From contig CAZFPL010000010.1 of assembly GCA_964521085.1 (NCBI GenBank), positions 12,374 through 76,373 on the forward strand: DNA of 64,000 bases, read 5' to 3'. Both the position numbers and the translations under genes were made by a program. The stretch comes from JAFGKK01 sp964521085 (GTDB taxonomy: Bacteria > Chloroflexota > Anaerolineae > Anaerolineales > RBG-16-64-43). Under the pieces are notes generated by a model. That model made no database searches. It saw only the letters and a program-made list of their open reading frames with translations, and was not told the DNA's origin. Numbering within the stretch: position 1 is the first letter of the stretch; the number at the start of each line of letters is the position of its first letter. Positions 35,969 through 44,746 of this stretch are shown here, one piece after another.

Positions 35969-36301
35969 ATGGAAAACACGGAAAAATCAAACCACATGAT
36001 TGCCACAATAGGAAACGGCCTGCTTCTGATTTGGTGGGGAATTTCGATCGTGGTCGGTCCGATCACGATCGGGATGAGCGCAATCGGCACCGGGCTGATC
36101 CTGCTGGGCGCGACCGCAGCCCGTATGCTCCTGCATGTGCCGGTTAAGGGATCAACAACCGTGGTGGGAGTGATCGCCATCCTATGGGGCGCCCTCGACA
36201 CAACCCTCAGGCTGCAGTTCTGGCCGTCGTTTGCGGTGATGTTGATCGTGATAGGAGCGGTGATGATCGTATCGCTCTTCCCTCGTCTCCGGACCGCGTG
36301 A
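35969..36301 (+). CDS. Small membrane protein of four helices
   Basis: 110 residues, with GGAGG five bases before the ATG. Four hydrophobic segments (for example IATIGNGLLLIWWGISIVV and FWPSFAVMLIVIGAVMIV) leave almost no soluble part. It resembles unnamed LiaF/DUF-type small membrane proteins, but I do not recognise a family. It may be transcribed with the downstream sigma factor gene 168 bases away; a GC palindrome (CCCGCCCCCGGGGGCGGG, near 36.34 kb) in between may end the message. Confidence 0.65.
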   Translation: MENTEKSNHMIATIGNGLLLIWWGISIVVGPITIGMSAIGTGLILLGATAARMLLHVPVKGSTTVVGVIAILWGALDTTLRLQFWPSFAVMLIVIGAVMIVSLFPRLRTA

Positions 36302-36469
36302 CCGGCGAATGTAGTAAAAAACATTTCTCGACGCAAAACCCGCCCCCGGGGGCGGGCGGAGGGACCCGAAGGACGCTGGGAAATTATCTAAATTCCTAGC
36401 GTACTTTGCGGCTTTGTGAGGAGAAACAGGGTTCTTGCAATCGCACAATTTTGGGATTAAGGTATATCC

Positions 36470-37036
36470 ATGAACGAGAAAAATCTGAATTTCGAGAAAA
36501 TCCACGAAACCTATCGCCCGAAGATCGAGCGGTATCTTGTTCGGATGGTCGGCGAGGCCGAGGCGGAAGACCTCACGCAGGAGGTGTTCGTCAAGGTCCA
36601 CCGTGCCCTGCCGGAGTTCAAGGGCGATTCCAAACTCTCCACCTGGATCTACCGCATAGCAACCAACGCCGCGCTGGATAAATTACGCAGCCCGTCCTTT
36701 CAACGAAACGGGGAAGACCAGCCGCTGCCGGATGATGCCGGCCCGAACAGAGATGCGCGTAAAAATCCAGGGGCCGTGACGCCGCTGGACGACGCCTCGC
36801 CGGAACATCAGGTATTTCTCAAACAGGGCTTCGAGTGCTATTGCGGCATCCTGGGAATGATGCCGCCCAATTACCGGACAGTTGTCGCGCTCAGCGATCT
36901 TGGGGATCTGGCGGTCGAAGAGATCGCCAACGTGCTCGGTTTAAATCCCGGGACGGTCAAGATCCGCTTGCACCGCGGGCGGGAAAGATTGCTGAAAGAA
37001 TTAAAAGCCCATTGCCGAGCGGAAGATTGGTTGTAG
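36470..37036 (+). CDS. ECF-type RNA polymerase sigma factor
   Basis: 188 residues. Region 2 is DLTQEVFVKVHRALPEF with STWIYRIATNAALDKLR, and region 4 is LGDLAVEEIANVLGLNPGT with VKIRLHRGRERLLKELK. A linker of about 50 residues, rich in Pro, Asp and Gly, separates them. ECF sigma factors direct RNA polymerase to stress or envelope genes and are usually held by an anti-sigma factor; none is adjacent. The next gene encodes a lipoprotein and may be a target. Confidence 0.9.
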   Translation: MNEKNLNFEKIHETYRPKIERYLVRMVGEAEAEDLTQEVFVKVHRALPEFKGDSKLSTWIYRIATNAALDKLRSPSFQRNGEDQPLPDDAGPNRDARKNPGAVTPLDDASPEHQVFLKQGFECYCGILGMMPPNYRTVVALSDLGDLAVEEIANVLGLNPGTVKIRLHRGRERLLKELKAHCRAEDWL

Positions 37037-37076
37037 GTTTTTTTTCTCAATATTATCCTTTAAACGGGATTGTTCG

Positions 37077-37084
37077 AAGGAGGG
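37077..37084 (+). promoter_or_regulatory. Shine-Dalgarno pointing to an ATA start codon
   Basis: AAGGAGGG is six bases before an ATA codon at 37091, which begins a clean lipoprotein signal peptide. No ATG, GTG or TTG fits this signal. Confidence 0.6.
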
Positions 37085-37090
37085 AATTCC

Positions 37091-38374
37091 ATAAAAAATA
37101 AATCAGTCGTTTCGATTGTGCTGGTGTGCCTCCTCTCCGCGTGCATCTTCCGAACTCGTCCGTCAATCCTTCCCGTGAATCCGACGGCGGCCGCAACCGG
37201 AAATAGGATCGCGACCGCATCGCAGACGAGGGTACTTGAATCGATCGGAACCGTCGAGCCGGCTCCAACGTCAACCTCCGTCGTTCGCCGCGCGGCGGGC
37301 GGCGTTGAAAAAATCTGCCAACTTACCGGCGACATCGACCGCGAACTGAACCAGCCCACACTCAATCAGACCGGATCCCGGTACGGCGTGTTCGGCACCG
37401 ACCTCGGATTCTCTTTCCCGTACGGAGACCGCCTTTACTTCCTGTTCGGGGATACGGTCGGGTTGCATGCCGGCGACAGCGTCGCCTATAGTTCGGATGC
37501 TGACCCCGAAGATTGCCTTCAGCTGCAATTCGTCATGGGTTCGGACGGGCGCTATCTGCCGCCCAAGGTGCCGGGAATCAGCCTGGGACCCTTCGAGGTG
37601 CCGACAGGTGCTATAAGTGCCGGAGAAAAGATGTACGTCTTCTTCTCCACCGATCATACCGAGGAGAAGGTCATGGGACGCTCGGTCCTGGCGCGGTCCG
37701 ACGACGGGGCGAAAAGTTTCAAATTGCTCTACGACGTCTCGACCGACAAATTCATCAATATCGATCCGATGATCGTCGACAATGTCGTCCTCCCGGGCCT
37801 GCCCAAATCCTCCGGACAGGGAGTGCTTTTATGGGGAACCGGGAATTACCGCAGAAGCAATCCCTACCTGGCTTACGTCTCGCTTTCCTCCTTGGAGGAT
37901 CGAGGCGCTTGGCGCTTTTACGCCGGGATCGATTCGTCGACGGGCCTGCCGCGCTGGAGCGAGCGGGAGGGCGACGCCACGGCACTCTTCGACCACCCAT
38001 GCCTGGGGGAACTTTCCGTTGCCTGGGAAGCCGGCCTGGGAAAATGGCTGATGCTCTACAATTGCGCGCTGCCGCGCGGAATCACAATGCGTTCGGCGGA
38101 CACACCCTGGGGCTCGTGGTCGGATGGCGAGGTGATTTTCCAACCCTGGGATGACGGCGGTTACTGCCGCTTCATGCACGTCGCCTATGATTCGCAAAAC
38201 TGCGACTCGGTCCAGGATCCCGGGCGCGACGACGAATGGGCCGGAGAATATGGGCCGTACATGATCCCCTCCCTGGCCCGCAGCCGCGATGGGATGACAA
38301 CCGTCTACTTCGTCATGTCCGTCTGGAATCCATACGCGGTGATGCTGATGAAAACCGAATTGACCGCGGGATAA
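37091..38374 (+). CDS. Lipoprotein with DUF4185-like domain; probable ATA start
   Basis: About 427 residues. The signal peptide (KNKSVVSIVLVCLLSAC, lipobox LSAC) begins directly after an ATA codon six bases from a perfect Shine-Dalgarno, so either ATA serves as start or an ATG has mutated or been misread. The only earlier in-frame start is a TTG at 37070 without a ribosome site. After a Thr/Ala/Pro linker, a long beta-rich domain begins near GSRYGVFGTDLGFSFPY, continues with LYFLFGDTVGL and contains repeated W/S/G blocks, as in DUF4185 proteins related to five-bladed glycoside enzymes. Function unknown. It ends before a bidirectional terminator. Confidence 0.75.
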   Translation: MKNKSVVSIVLVCLLSACIFRTRPSILPVNPTAAATGNRIATASQTRVLESIGTVEPAPTSTSVVRRAAGGVEKICQLTGDIDRELNQPTLNQTGSRYGVFGTDLGFSFPYGDRLYFLFGDTVGLHAGDSVAYSSDADPEDCLQLQFVMGSDGRYLPPKVPGISLGPFEVPTGAISAGEKMYVFFSTDHTEEKVMGRSVLARSDDGAKSFKLLYDVSTDKFINIDPMIVDNVVLPGLPKSSGQGVLLWGTGNYRRSNPYLAYVSLSSLEDRGAWRFYAGIDSSTGLPRWSEREGDATALFDHPCLGELSVAWEAGLGKWLMLYNCALPRGITMRSADTPWGSWSDGEVIFQPWDDGGYCRFMHVAYDSQNCDSVQDPGRDDEWAGEYGPYMIPSLARSRDGMTTVYFVMSVWNPYAVMLMKTELTAG

Positions 38375-38414
38375 ACCGCCTGAGGGGACGTGGCGGGCGC
38401 GAAAGTTTGAAAAT

Positions 38415-38449
38415 AAAAAGGAAGCGCCTCAAGGGCGCTTCCTTTTTAT
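38415..38449. terminator. Bidirectional terminator between convergent lipoprotein genes
   Basis: AAAAAGGAAGCGCC and GGCGCTTCCTTTTT around a loop of about seven bases, with T-runs on both sides. It ends the DUF4185 gene (plus) and the following lipoprotein gene (minus). Confidence 0.88.
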
Positions 38450-38465
38450 TATTCTTTTACTATAT

Positions 38466-39923
38466 TTACGGTTCGCACACACCGCCCGGTTTGGCTCCGT
38501 CCGGGCAAGGGACTGCGCATCTCGGCCGTTTGTCGTTCCGGCCCTGGTACCAGCAACCCAGCACCGGCGATTCGACGAAGGGCACCCGGGTCAGATCGCC
38601 GTGCGTTTTCACGAATTTACTCCAGACCCAGCAGCGGACCGCGCTTCCGGGAACCTGGATCAGCCACCAGGAGGAATCCTCGTTCCGACCGACGATCAAC
38701 GCCACCTGCCCCTTCCTGAGGTAGGTGACGATTTCATGATCGATGCTCGCGCCCCGGCGGCAGTTGGTGTTCTCCGTGAAGGTGGCGGTCGCCGTCTCAT
38801 CCGTCGGCGGGGTGGGGGTCGCCGCTTCCAGCCAGCGGAAGGTGTTCGCGATTTGCTCGAACACCACGCTTTCGGCCGCGTCATCATATACCGGCGGCGG
38901 GGTGGAGTAGTTGCCCGGCTGAACGGAATGCAGAACGCCCGTCAGGCTGGCGCAAACATTGTCTCGTTCCGTGGAGTAACCGATCCAATGGTAGAGATTC
39001 CCGGCCGCACCTTCACTCGCACTTTGCACCAGGAAATCCAATCCGGCGATCGACTGGGTTTCTTCATCGATCGCGCTGGGATCGTATCCGGATGCCTGCG
39101 GGCTTTCGCAGTCCGGAGGAATGGTCCGCCCGTCCACATCCATCCATTTCTCATGCAGGTTCGTTCCCGGGGCGATGGTCAGGTTGATCCGCACGTGATC
39201 GGCCGTCTCATCGGAGAGGGTCGCGTCGGCCGGGTAACAGACTTCGAAGGCGTAGAGCGCATTCTGGTAGCAAATCCAGTCGGCCGGCGCGGCGGAGGTG
39301 GGTGTAGGTGTGGGGGTTCCCATGTCAAGCCAGTGGAAGGTTTCGACGATCTGGACGAATACCGCGCTCTCGGCATCATGGTCAAAATCCGGCGGCGGCG
39401 TCGGGTACACCATCGGATTCGCCGAATGCAGGACGCCCGTCAGGCTGACGCAGACCCCGTCGCGCTCGGTCGAATATCCGGTCCATTCGTACAAGTTCCC
39501 CGCTGCGCCCTGGCTCCCGTGTTGGACCAGGAAGTCCAGGCCGCTATACGCTTCGGTCGTCGTGTCGATCGATTCGGGCTCATATCCCTCCGCCTCGGGA
39601 GAGACGCAATCCGCCAGGCCTTCGCGCGAGTCGACGTCCATCCACTTTTCGACCAGGAGTGTCCCGGGGGCGATGGTCAATCCGATCCGCGAATGCTCCG
39701 CCGAGGCGGTGGTAAAGGTCGCATCCGGCGGGTAGCAAACTTCGAAGCCGTAGGTCGTGTTGGTATAGCAGATCCAACCGGCCGGGACGCCGTCCGGGAC
39801 GGGGGTCGCGGTCGGCGCGGGGCTAGGAATGCTGCACGCCAAGACCGCCAGGACGGCTGTGATACCCAGGATTGCCACCCGCAGATACGGCATCCGGTGT
39901 GTTTGAAGGATCATCGTTTTCAT
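38466..39923 (-). CDS. Lipoprotein with duplicated domain and SH3-like tail
   Basis: 485 residues from an ATG with GGAGG four bases upstream. Signal peptide with lipobox LAVLAC, then a Pro/Thr linker. Two copies of a domain of about 155 residues follow: each begins W-ICY..YGFEVCYP or W-ICY..YAFEVCYP and ends with a YSTERD..CxSLTGVLHS block, with nearly identical order. An SH3-like domain follows (NCRRGASIDHEIVTYLRKG, then VRCWVWSKFV), a fold often found in wall-associated proteins. The end is cysteine-rich. The domain is unnamed to me; conserved cysteines suggest disulfides outside the cell. Confidence 0.78.
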   Translation of the reverse strand: MKTMILQTHRMPYLRVAILGITAVLAVLACSIPSPAPTATPVPDGVPAGWICYTNTTYGFEVCYPPDATFTTASAEHSRIGLTIAPGTLLVEKWMDVDSREGLADCVSPEAEGYEPESIDTTTEAYSGLDFLVQHGSQGAAGNLYEWTGYSTERDGVCVSLTGVLHSANPMVYPTPPPDFDHDAESAVFVQIVETFHWLDMGTPTPTPTSAAPADWICYQNALYAFEVCYPADATLSDETADHVRINLTIAPGTNLHEKWMDVDGRTIPPDCESPQASGYDPSAIDEETQSIAGLDFLVQSASEGAAGNLYHWIGYSTERDNVCASLTGVLHSVQPGNYSTPPPVYDDAAESVVFEQIANTFRWLEAATPTPPTDETATATFTENTNCRRGASIDHEIVTYLRKGQVALIVGRNEDSSWWLIQVPGSAVRCWVWSKFVKTHGDLTRVPFVESPVLGCWYQGRNDKRPRCAVPCPDGAKPGGVCEP

Positions 39924-40222
39924 CTTTCCTCCCGTGGTATTCATCGCCCTATTGCGCTGCATTGGATCATACAAGTTTACCGCTGTATTTATTGTATATT
40001 GTTCCTGCTTTAATGAAACCGATAAACGTTTACAAAACCTCCAGAAAAACTCTAATCACCGGGTTTACGGGAAATCAGGCTTTCCGACGATCTTTTTAAG
40101 CCGGAGTTTGGCAGTCCCTGCGAATAAACCAAGGTCGGTTGAAAGCGCAGGCGGCCGCTTGCGAAGTCGAAAAAAACCTTAGTGAATTATTGCGATATCT
40201 CCCCGTCTGAACCCCCGCCTGT
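39924..40222. other. AT-richer intergenic region with a LacI-type palindrome
   Basis: No gene is seen. The region is less GC-rich than its surroundings. It contains GATAAACGTTTACAAA (40021-40036), whose core TAAACGTTTA is a perfect palindrome with central CG, as in operators of LacI-family proteins. A minus-strand -10 like TATACAAT near 40.0 kb could serve the lipoprotein gene at the left. Confidence 0.4.
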
Positions 40223-41101
40223 TTATGCTTGACCGCCTTGTGGATGGGAAACACTTCCTTCCGCGGATCGCGGCGGATGAAGGATTTTCTGCTTCCAGGC
40301 AGTGAATAGGCTGGGGTTGTTCGATTCAGGACCGGCCGTTTTGGAAAGCGTGGTCAGGGTGGCCAACAGCCCGACCAATCCCCAAGCCCAATAAGCATGG
40401 TGATATCGCTCGGCGAATTGGGCGATCCAGCTGGCCGGGATGATGATCCAATGCGCATTCCCCGCCAGCAGGGCATAATCATAGGGACCGATTACCGGAT
40501 TTAGAAAAAGCGCCATTGGCCGGAAGGAAGGCCGGCGCTTGGTCACCCACCAGACCAGCGGAATGGATATCAAACCTCCCAACAGGATCCAAACCGGTGC
40601 ATTCCATAAATTTCCGGGTACGTTATGTGTAATCCGTCCGAAGCGGGTCAGAGTCCCAATCCATACGCCGACCCAACCGGGGCGGGCCAGCCAACAAGGC
40701 AGCCAAAGCGCGGCCGTCCATCCCAGCCAGGCCAGTTTCTGGCGGCGCGTCCAGCGAATCATCTCCGGCAGGGCAAACGGCATCAGATGGGGTTTGAGGG
40801 TAAGAAGCGCGTACGCGATGGGCAAGCGCGTCGTCCATAACGCCCACCAAAGGACATCCAGGTTCCCGACCAGCATCACCTGCAGTACGGGAATATACGC
40901 GCTCCAAGCCGGCGCCGCGCGTTTCAAGCGGATCACGATGGCAAGCAAGCCCAGGGCCGCCAATCCGAAATAACCGACTTGCCAGGGGATAAAACTCAGC
41001 GCGGTGAAAAAACCGACTGTCGGGAGCGGATAGAAGCCGGAGTAGATTCCGGCCCGCCAATCGTTCCCCCATTTCAGGAAGAGGAAATAATCTTGAAACA
41101 T
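40223..41101 (-). CDS. Unidentified multi-pass membrane protein
   Basis: 292 residues with about seven to eight hydrophobic segments and many Trp residues. The segment LKPHLMPFALPEMIRW, with PIAYALLTLKPHL, recalls GT87-like membrane glycosyltransferases that use polyprenyl-phosphate mannose, but the usual N-terminal acidic motif is not evident. The protein may be a shortened relative. It ends in a polar tail of about 40 residues. The stop is far from the next gene and no partner is clear. Confidence 0.6.
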   Translation of the reverse strand: MFQDYFLFLKWGNDWRAGIYSGFYPLPTVGFFTALSFIPWQVGYFGLAALGLLAIVIRLKRAAPAWSAYIPVLQVMLVGNLDVLWWALWTTRLPIAYALLTLKPHLMPFALPEMIRWTRRQKLAWLGWTAALWLPCWLARPGWVGVWIGTLTRFGRITHNVPGNLWNAPVWILLGGLISIPLVWWVTKRRPSFRPMALFLNPVIGPYDYALLAGNAHWIIIPASWIAQFAERYHHAYWAWGLVGLLATLTTLSKTAGPESNNPSLFTAWKQKILHPPRSAEGSVSHPQGGQA

Positions 41102-41146
41102 TATCTCCGGGTCACAACCCTTGCATGACGGCTGTCAGGAGGACGA

Positions 41147-41620
41147 TCAGGACGCCGCCCGCGACCGCGATTTGGTGAACCGGGCGATCAGACCGGGCCG
41201 ATCTCCGTTGCGGGCTTCCGCCAGCCGGCGGGCGATATTCCTGTCGAGGGCCACGCACATAAAGATCCATGGGAATATCAGTACGTGTTTGACGATCATC
41301 AGGATCGACCAGGCATTCCCGAAATTCAGGAACCCAAGATATGACGTATCGGTGATCATCAGCAGGGTGCCGCTTAGTATGAATACGAAGAGTGATCCGA
41401 GCACCCAGGGCCGGCTCCGGACGACGAGGGCTGGAATCAGCCGCGCTTGATCCTGCTCCGAGGTCAGGCGGTGCAAAACCGGGACGACGATCAACGCGGC
41501 GGGCAAATATAGGCCGACAAGAATGATCGTGGCGAGTGCATGCAATCCGATACAAAGGACAAGAGGAATGGGATCCATGAACCACTCCACAATTTTTTCC
41601 GTTAGGGAAACGGTTGGCAC
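41147..41620 (-). CDS. Small membrane protein, CopD-like, four helices
   Basis: 157 residues from a GTG with AAGGA seven bases upstream; the same frame is open far upstream but the protein features begin here. Four hydrophobic segments, with His residues in HALATIILVGLYLP and VLHRLTSE, and IMIVKHVLIFPWIFM, a spacing resembling CopD or DUF2214-type membrane proteins that may bind haem or copper. Family assignment is tentative. Lies 45 bases after the preceding membrane gene on the same strand. Confidence 0.55.
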   Translation of the reverse strand: MPTVSLTEKIVEWFMDPIPLVLCIGLHALATIILVGLYLPAALIVVPVLHRLTSEQDQARLIPALVVRSRPWVLGSLFVFILSGTLLMITDTSYLGFLNFGNAWSILMIVKHVLIFPWIFMCVALDRNIARRLAEARNGDRPGLIARFTKSRSRAAS

Positions 41621-42056
41621 AATTATATCCTTGTTGGATCGGGGAAACGCGGAGCCGCCGCAAGGATAATCGCGCAGGGAGTAATCGCGGACAAAGGGGT
41701 GTTTCGGGAATCGACGGAATTCCCATCTACGGATTGTCTCTCGATGGATCGGATCCCGGTGGTGGGTGGCGGATTCGGCTTCCGGGCGAATTCGGTCACT
41801 GCTGCGTGGCAGGTCAACACGTCGCCGGGATCGGCGAAACAGGCGGGGTGGATGTGGCCGAACCGTCTCCCCTCGAATGCTGGACCAAACCGAATCAACA
41901 AAGTCCGGAAAAGGATGGGCGCCTTGTCCGCAAAAGGCTGATCCCGGTAAAGTGAGTGAACCGTAAAAACTCCCCCTATCCCCGGGGTTTCTTTGTGGCC
42001 GCAATCGCCGGTCGCGGCTACAATTATTTTTACCATTAAGAGATTTGGAGCAAGGA
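41621..42056. other. Intergenic region without a supported gene
   Basis: Several frames are open by chance on both strands because of the GC content, but none has a start with a ribosome site or a recognisable domain. The region must contain the promoters of the GTG-started membrane gene (minus) and the DUF3267-like gene (plus). It could hold a decayed gene; nothing is recognisable. Confidence 0.35.
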
Positions 42057-42716
42057 ATGCGCATTCAACTTGGCAGCCCGCCGAAAAGTGCGATGGGTAC
42101 TGAGGAACCGGACGCCGGCAAACCCATCCGCCAACCCGGCCGGTGGACAAGCGTGTGGATAGCCCCCCTGTCGGGAGTCATTCTATTGTTCATTTCGTTT
42201 GTATTGTATGCTGGGCTGAATTGGATTATCCCTGAGGGAGAATCGAGCGCATCCTATTCGAGCAGGACTATTCCGTGGGCAGGAATGATCGTCATTTTTT
42301 TCCTGTGCGTCCTAGCCCATGAGCTTCTGCACATACTGCTTCATCCGGGTTCGGGCCGGCCGGATTCGTCGATGTTGTTTATCGATTGGAAAAAGTTGCA
42401 ATTCGGTGTTTATTATGAAGGCCGCATCCCCCGCGACCGGTGGATCGCCATGCGCCTGCTTCCGGTGGTTGGATTAACGATCCTTCCCTTGGCCGGATTA
42501 TTAATCCTGGATCCCTGGATGACCTTTGCGCTGGAATCCTATCTGTGGGTTCTAATCCTCACCAACAGCCTGGGGTCGGGAGGAGATCTGGCCGCGGTGC
42601 TGATCGTCCTGCGGCAGGTTCCGGCGGCGGGCGCGTTGAATTTTAAACGTGGGAAGGCGTATTGGCTGCCCGCGGATGTGGGAGAAGGAAAAAAGCCCGG
42701 ATGGGAGGGAGAGTAG
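42057..42716 (+). CDS. DUF3267-like membrane zincin
   Basis: 219 residues from an ATG with GGAG six bases upstream. After a polar N-terminus, helices flank CVLAHELLHILLHPGSG, an HExxH zinc-peptidase motif next to a membrane segment, followed by a polar FGVYYEGRIPRDRW loop and further helices. The order fits the DUF3267 group of putative membrane metallopeptidases. The substrate is unknown. Ends about 30 bases before the convergent methyltransferase gene. Confidence 0.72.
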   Translation: MRIQLGSPPKSAMGTEEPDAGKPIRQPGRWTSVWIAPLSGVILLFISFVLYAGLNWIIPEGESSASYSSRTIPWAGMIVIFFLCVLAHELLHILLHPGSGRPDSSMLFIDWKKLQFGVYYEGRIPRDRWIAMRLLPVVGLTILPLAGLLILDPWMTFALESYLWVLILTNSLGSGGDLAAVLIVLRQVPAAGALNFKRGKAYWLPADVGEGKKPGWEGE

Positions 42717-42745
42717 GAATACCTGCGATGCGTGGAAGAGTCGGG

Positions 42746-43510
42746 TTATTCGGCACGTCCGCCGACGACAATCAAGACCGGTGAATCCTCCGCGAACGGC
42801 GAGCAATCGTAATCCCCCCACAGGTGCAACAGGCGCAATCCGGCCCGCTCCAGCAGGGAGGACAATTCATTCGGGAAGAAATATCGCAGGGTCATCAGAA
42901 CCGTGGTCCGCGTCACCGTTCCTGCGCCATCGATCTCGTCGTAGATCCAGGTGATGTGTCCGAGCTGCGCCGCCCGGTCCGCGCGCAGGCTGGAGAACTG
43001 CTGAATGGTGACATTGCGCTCTTCATCGCGGAAAATCCGTTCGAGGACCAGGCTCTCCGGAGGATCGCCGTAGATCGGAATGGGATTGGGCAAGGCGAAG
43101 GCCGCCAGTCCGCCGGAAGCAAGGTGCGCGGCGATGGTTTCGAGGGCGGCGCCCGCGTCCGCCGGCTCCACCATGTGCGCAAAGGTGTTGAAGGGAAGGA
43201 TGATCAGGGGAAAAGTTTTCCCCAGCCGGAGGCGGGTGAAATCATCTTCCAGGAGGGTTATTCGGGGTGCGATCGATTTTTGCAGGGCGAGCCGGCGGCG
43301 GGCGAGGGTGATCATCGCCGGGGAGGAATCCACCCCCGTCACCTCGAATCCTTCGCGCGCCAGGTGCAGCATCACGCGCCCGCTTCCGCATCCCAGCTCG
43401 AGAATCGGGCCGCCCTGCCGGCGTGCGAGGTCAACCCAACAGGGCAGATCCTCGGTGAACTCCGCGTTTTCCAAATCGTAGAATCGGGCGATGGATGCGT
43501 AGGAATCCAT
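42746..43510 (-). CDS. Class I SAM-dependent methyltransferase
   Basis: 254 residues. Motif I is ILELGCGSGRVMLHLA, the ribose acidic residue is in VTGVDSSPAMI, and the post-motif is LIILPFNTFAHM. The start MDSYASIARFYDLEN is frequent in small-molecule methyltransferases and their C-terminal beta domain (RYFFPNELSSLLERAGLR) is present. The target is unknown. The gene starts nine bases from the -35 element of the divergent tRNA-Pro promoter, so regulation could be shared by geometry. Confidence 0.85.
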   Translation of the reverse strand: MDSYASIARFYDLENAEFTEDLPCWVDLARRQGGPILELGCGSGRVMLHLAREGFEVTGVDSSPAMITLARRRLALQKSIAPRITLLEDDFTRLRLGKTFPLIILPFNTFAHMVEPADAGAALETIAAHLASGGLAAFALPNPIPIYGDPPESLVLERIFRDEERNVTIQQFSSLRADRAAQLGHITWIYDEIDGAGTVTRTTVLMTLRYFFPNELSSLLERAGLRLLHLWGDYDCSPFAEDSPVLIVVGGRAE

Positions 43511-43518
43511 GATTTTGC

Positions 43519-43547
43519 TTGACGGTGAAGATGCGGCGCATTATACT
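43519..43547 (+). promoter_or_regulatory. Promoter of tRNA-Pro
   Basis: TTGACG and TATACT with a 17-base spacer. The tRNA begins nine bases after the -10. The context TTTTGCTTGACG..TATACTC recurs before the tRNA-Gly gene. Confidence 0.8.
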
Positions 43548-43555
43548 CCGCGCGC

Positions 43556-43628
43556 CGGGGTGTAGCGCAGTTGGTAGCGCACTGCGTTTGGGACGCAGGA
43601 GTCGGCGGTTCAAGTCCGCCCACCCCGA
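43556..43628 (+). tRNA. tRNA-Pro (anticodon TGG)
   Basis: 73 bases fold into a full cloverleaf: acceptor CGGGGTG/CACCCCG, D arm GCGC..GCGC, anticodon stem CTGCG/CGCAG with loop TTTGGGA, T arm GGCGG TTCAAGT CCGCC and discriminator A. The CCA end is not encoded. Confidence 0.95.
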
Positions 43629-43782
43629 CTGTAGTGCGGAAAGGCATTATCGCCGAAGCGGCGGAAGGATCGTACCAGGCTTTGGGGGAAAAGCCGCTTG
43701 TCTTTTTCACTCCCGGGAAATCAGGAAATCGTAACGTGCAAAGCGGGGTGCGCGTCCCAACCAAGCATCTGGACTGGACCCG

Positions 43783-44685
43783 ATGGCCGACATCATCCTG
43801 GAAGCAAAACGCTCCTTTAATTTTCAGCGGAAGATCCTGGCGATCCAAATGATCATGATCGCCATGATGTCCTTTCTCATCCTGGCCCGGGGAAAGATGC
43901 CGGGATTGGACATGGTCGGCTTGATCCTGTTCACCCTTTTTTTATGGGGCATGCGGGACCGGATCTCCTTCCTGGATTTCGCGCCGTTCCTGCTCATGCT
44001 GTTTACGTACGAGGTCATCCGGAGCGTCATCCTGGCGGTCGGTACGGACGGGTTGCACGTCGCGGATTTAATCGTCTGGGAACAGGCGTTGTGTGCGGGG
44101 ATCATCCCCTCTTTCGCACTCCAACGGGCGTTGAGCACGACGGCCTACACATGGATTGTGGATCTCGTCGCCAATGGTTTCTATATGACCCACTTCTTCT
44201 CGGTGATCCTGGTGGGTTTCCTGCTGTGGACCAAGCGGAAGGCGCATTACTGGGCTTACATGATGGGATTGATCATCCTCTCCTATTCCGCATTTCTCAC
44301 GTACGTGATATTCCCCGCCGCCCCGCCGTGGTGGGCATCGATGAACGGGTACTTGAGAGGCCAGCCGGTGAACCTGACGCACAGCCTGCTTTCTCCGCAG
44401 TACATCTTCGCCACCGCCAACCCCTTGGGGGCGATGCCGTCTGTGCATTCGGCATGGCCGTTTTACCTGCTTTTCTATTGCCTTTACGTTTGGGGACGGA
44501 AAACCCTGCCGGTGGCGATCCTTCCTGTCGGAGTGGCAGTTTCCTCGATTTACCTTGGGCACCATTACCTGGTCGACATCCTTGCCGGCATCGCCTACGC
44601 CGCCGTTGCGTTCTGGATCGCGACCCGGTGGGGGAAATCCCATCAGGAAGCGCGGGAACAAGTCGGTTCACTGGTTACCGTTTAA
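43783..44685 (+). CDS. PAP2-family membrane phosphatase/phosphotransferase
   Basis: 300 residues, about six helices. The PAP2 catalytic motifs are near the end: GAMPSVHSAWPFYLLF (motif 2 with the catalytic His) and SSIYLGHHYLVDILAG (motif 3). Motif 1 is weaker, around KAHYWAYMM. This subgroup resembles inositol-phosphoceramide and membrane inositol phosphotransferases (PAP2_3), so it may transfer a phospho-group between lipids. The ATG has no clear Shine-Dalgarno. It is followed by folD after about 60 bases. Confidence 0.82.
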   Translation: MADIILEAKRSFNFQRKILAIQMIMIAMMSFLILARGKMPGLDMVGLILFTLFLWGMRDRISFLDFAPFLLMLFTYEVIRSVILAVGTDGLHVADLIVWEQALCAGIIPSFALQRALSTTAYTWIVDLVANGFYMTHFFSVILVGFLLWTKRKAHYWAYMMGLIILSYSAFLTYVIFPAAPPWWASMNGYLRGQPVNLTHSLLSPQYIFATANPLGAMPSVHSAWPFYLLFYCLYVWGRKTLPVAILPVGVAVSSIYLGHHYLVDILAGIAYAAVAFWIATRWGKSHQEAREQVGSLVTV

Positions 44686-44746
44686 TTTTCCCGGTGAGGG
44701 GCGGCCTTCTCTTCCGCAATGGATGCGGAAAAAAGGAGTTTTTTCG

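Noticed and set aside
41623..42150. Minus-strand frame between the CopD-like and DUF3267-like genes
   Set aside because: No credible start, no motif, and it runs into the coding region of the opposite gene. The region is listed as gene-free.
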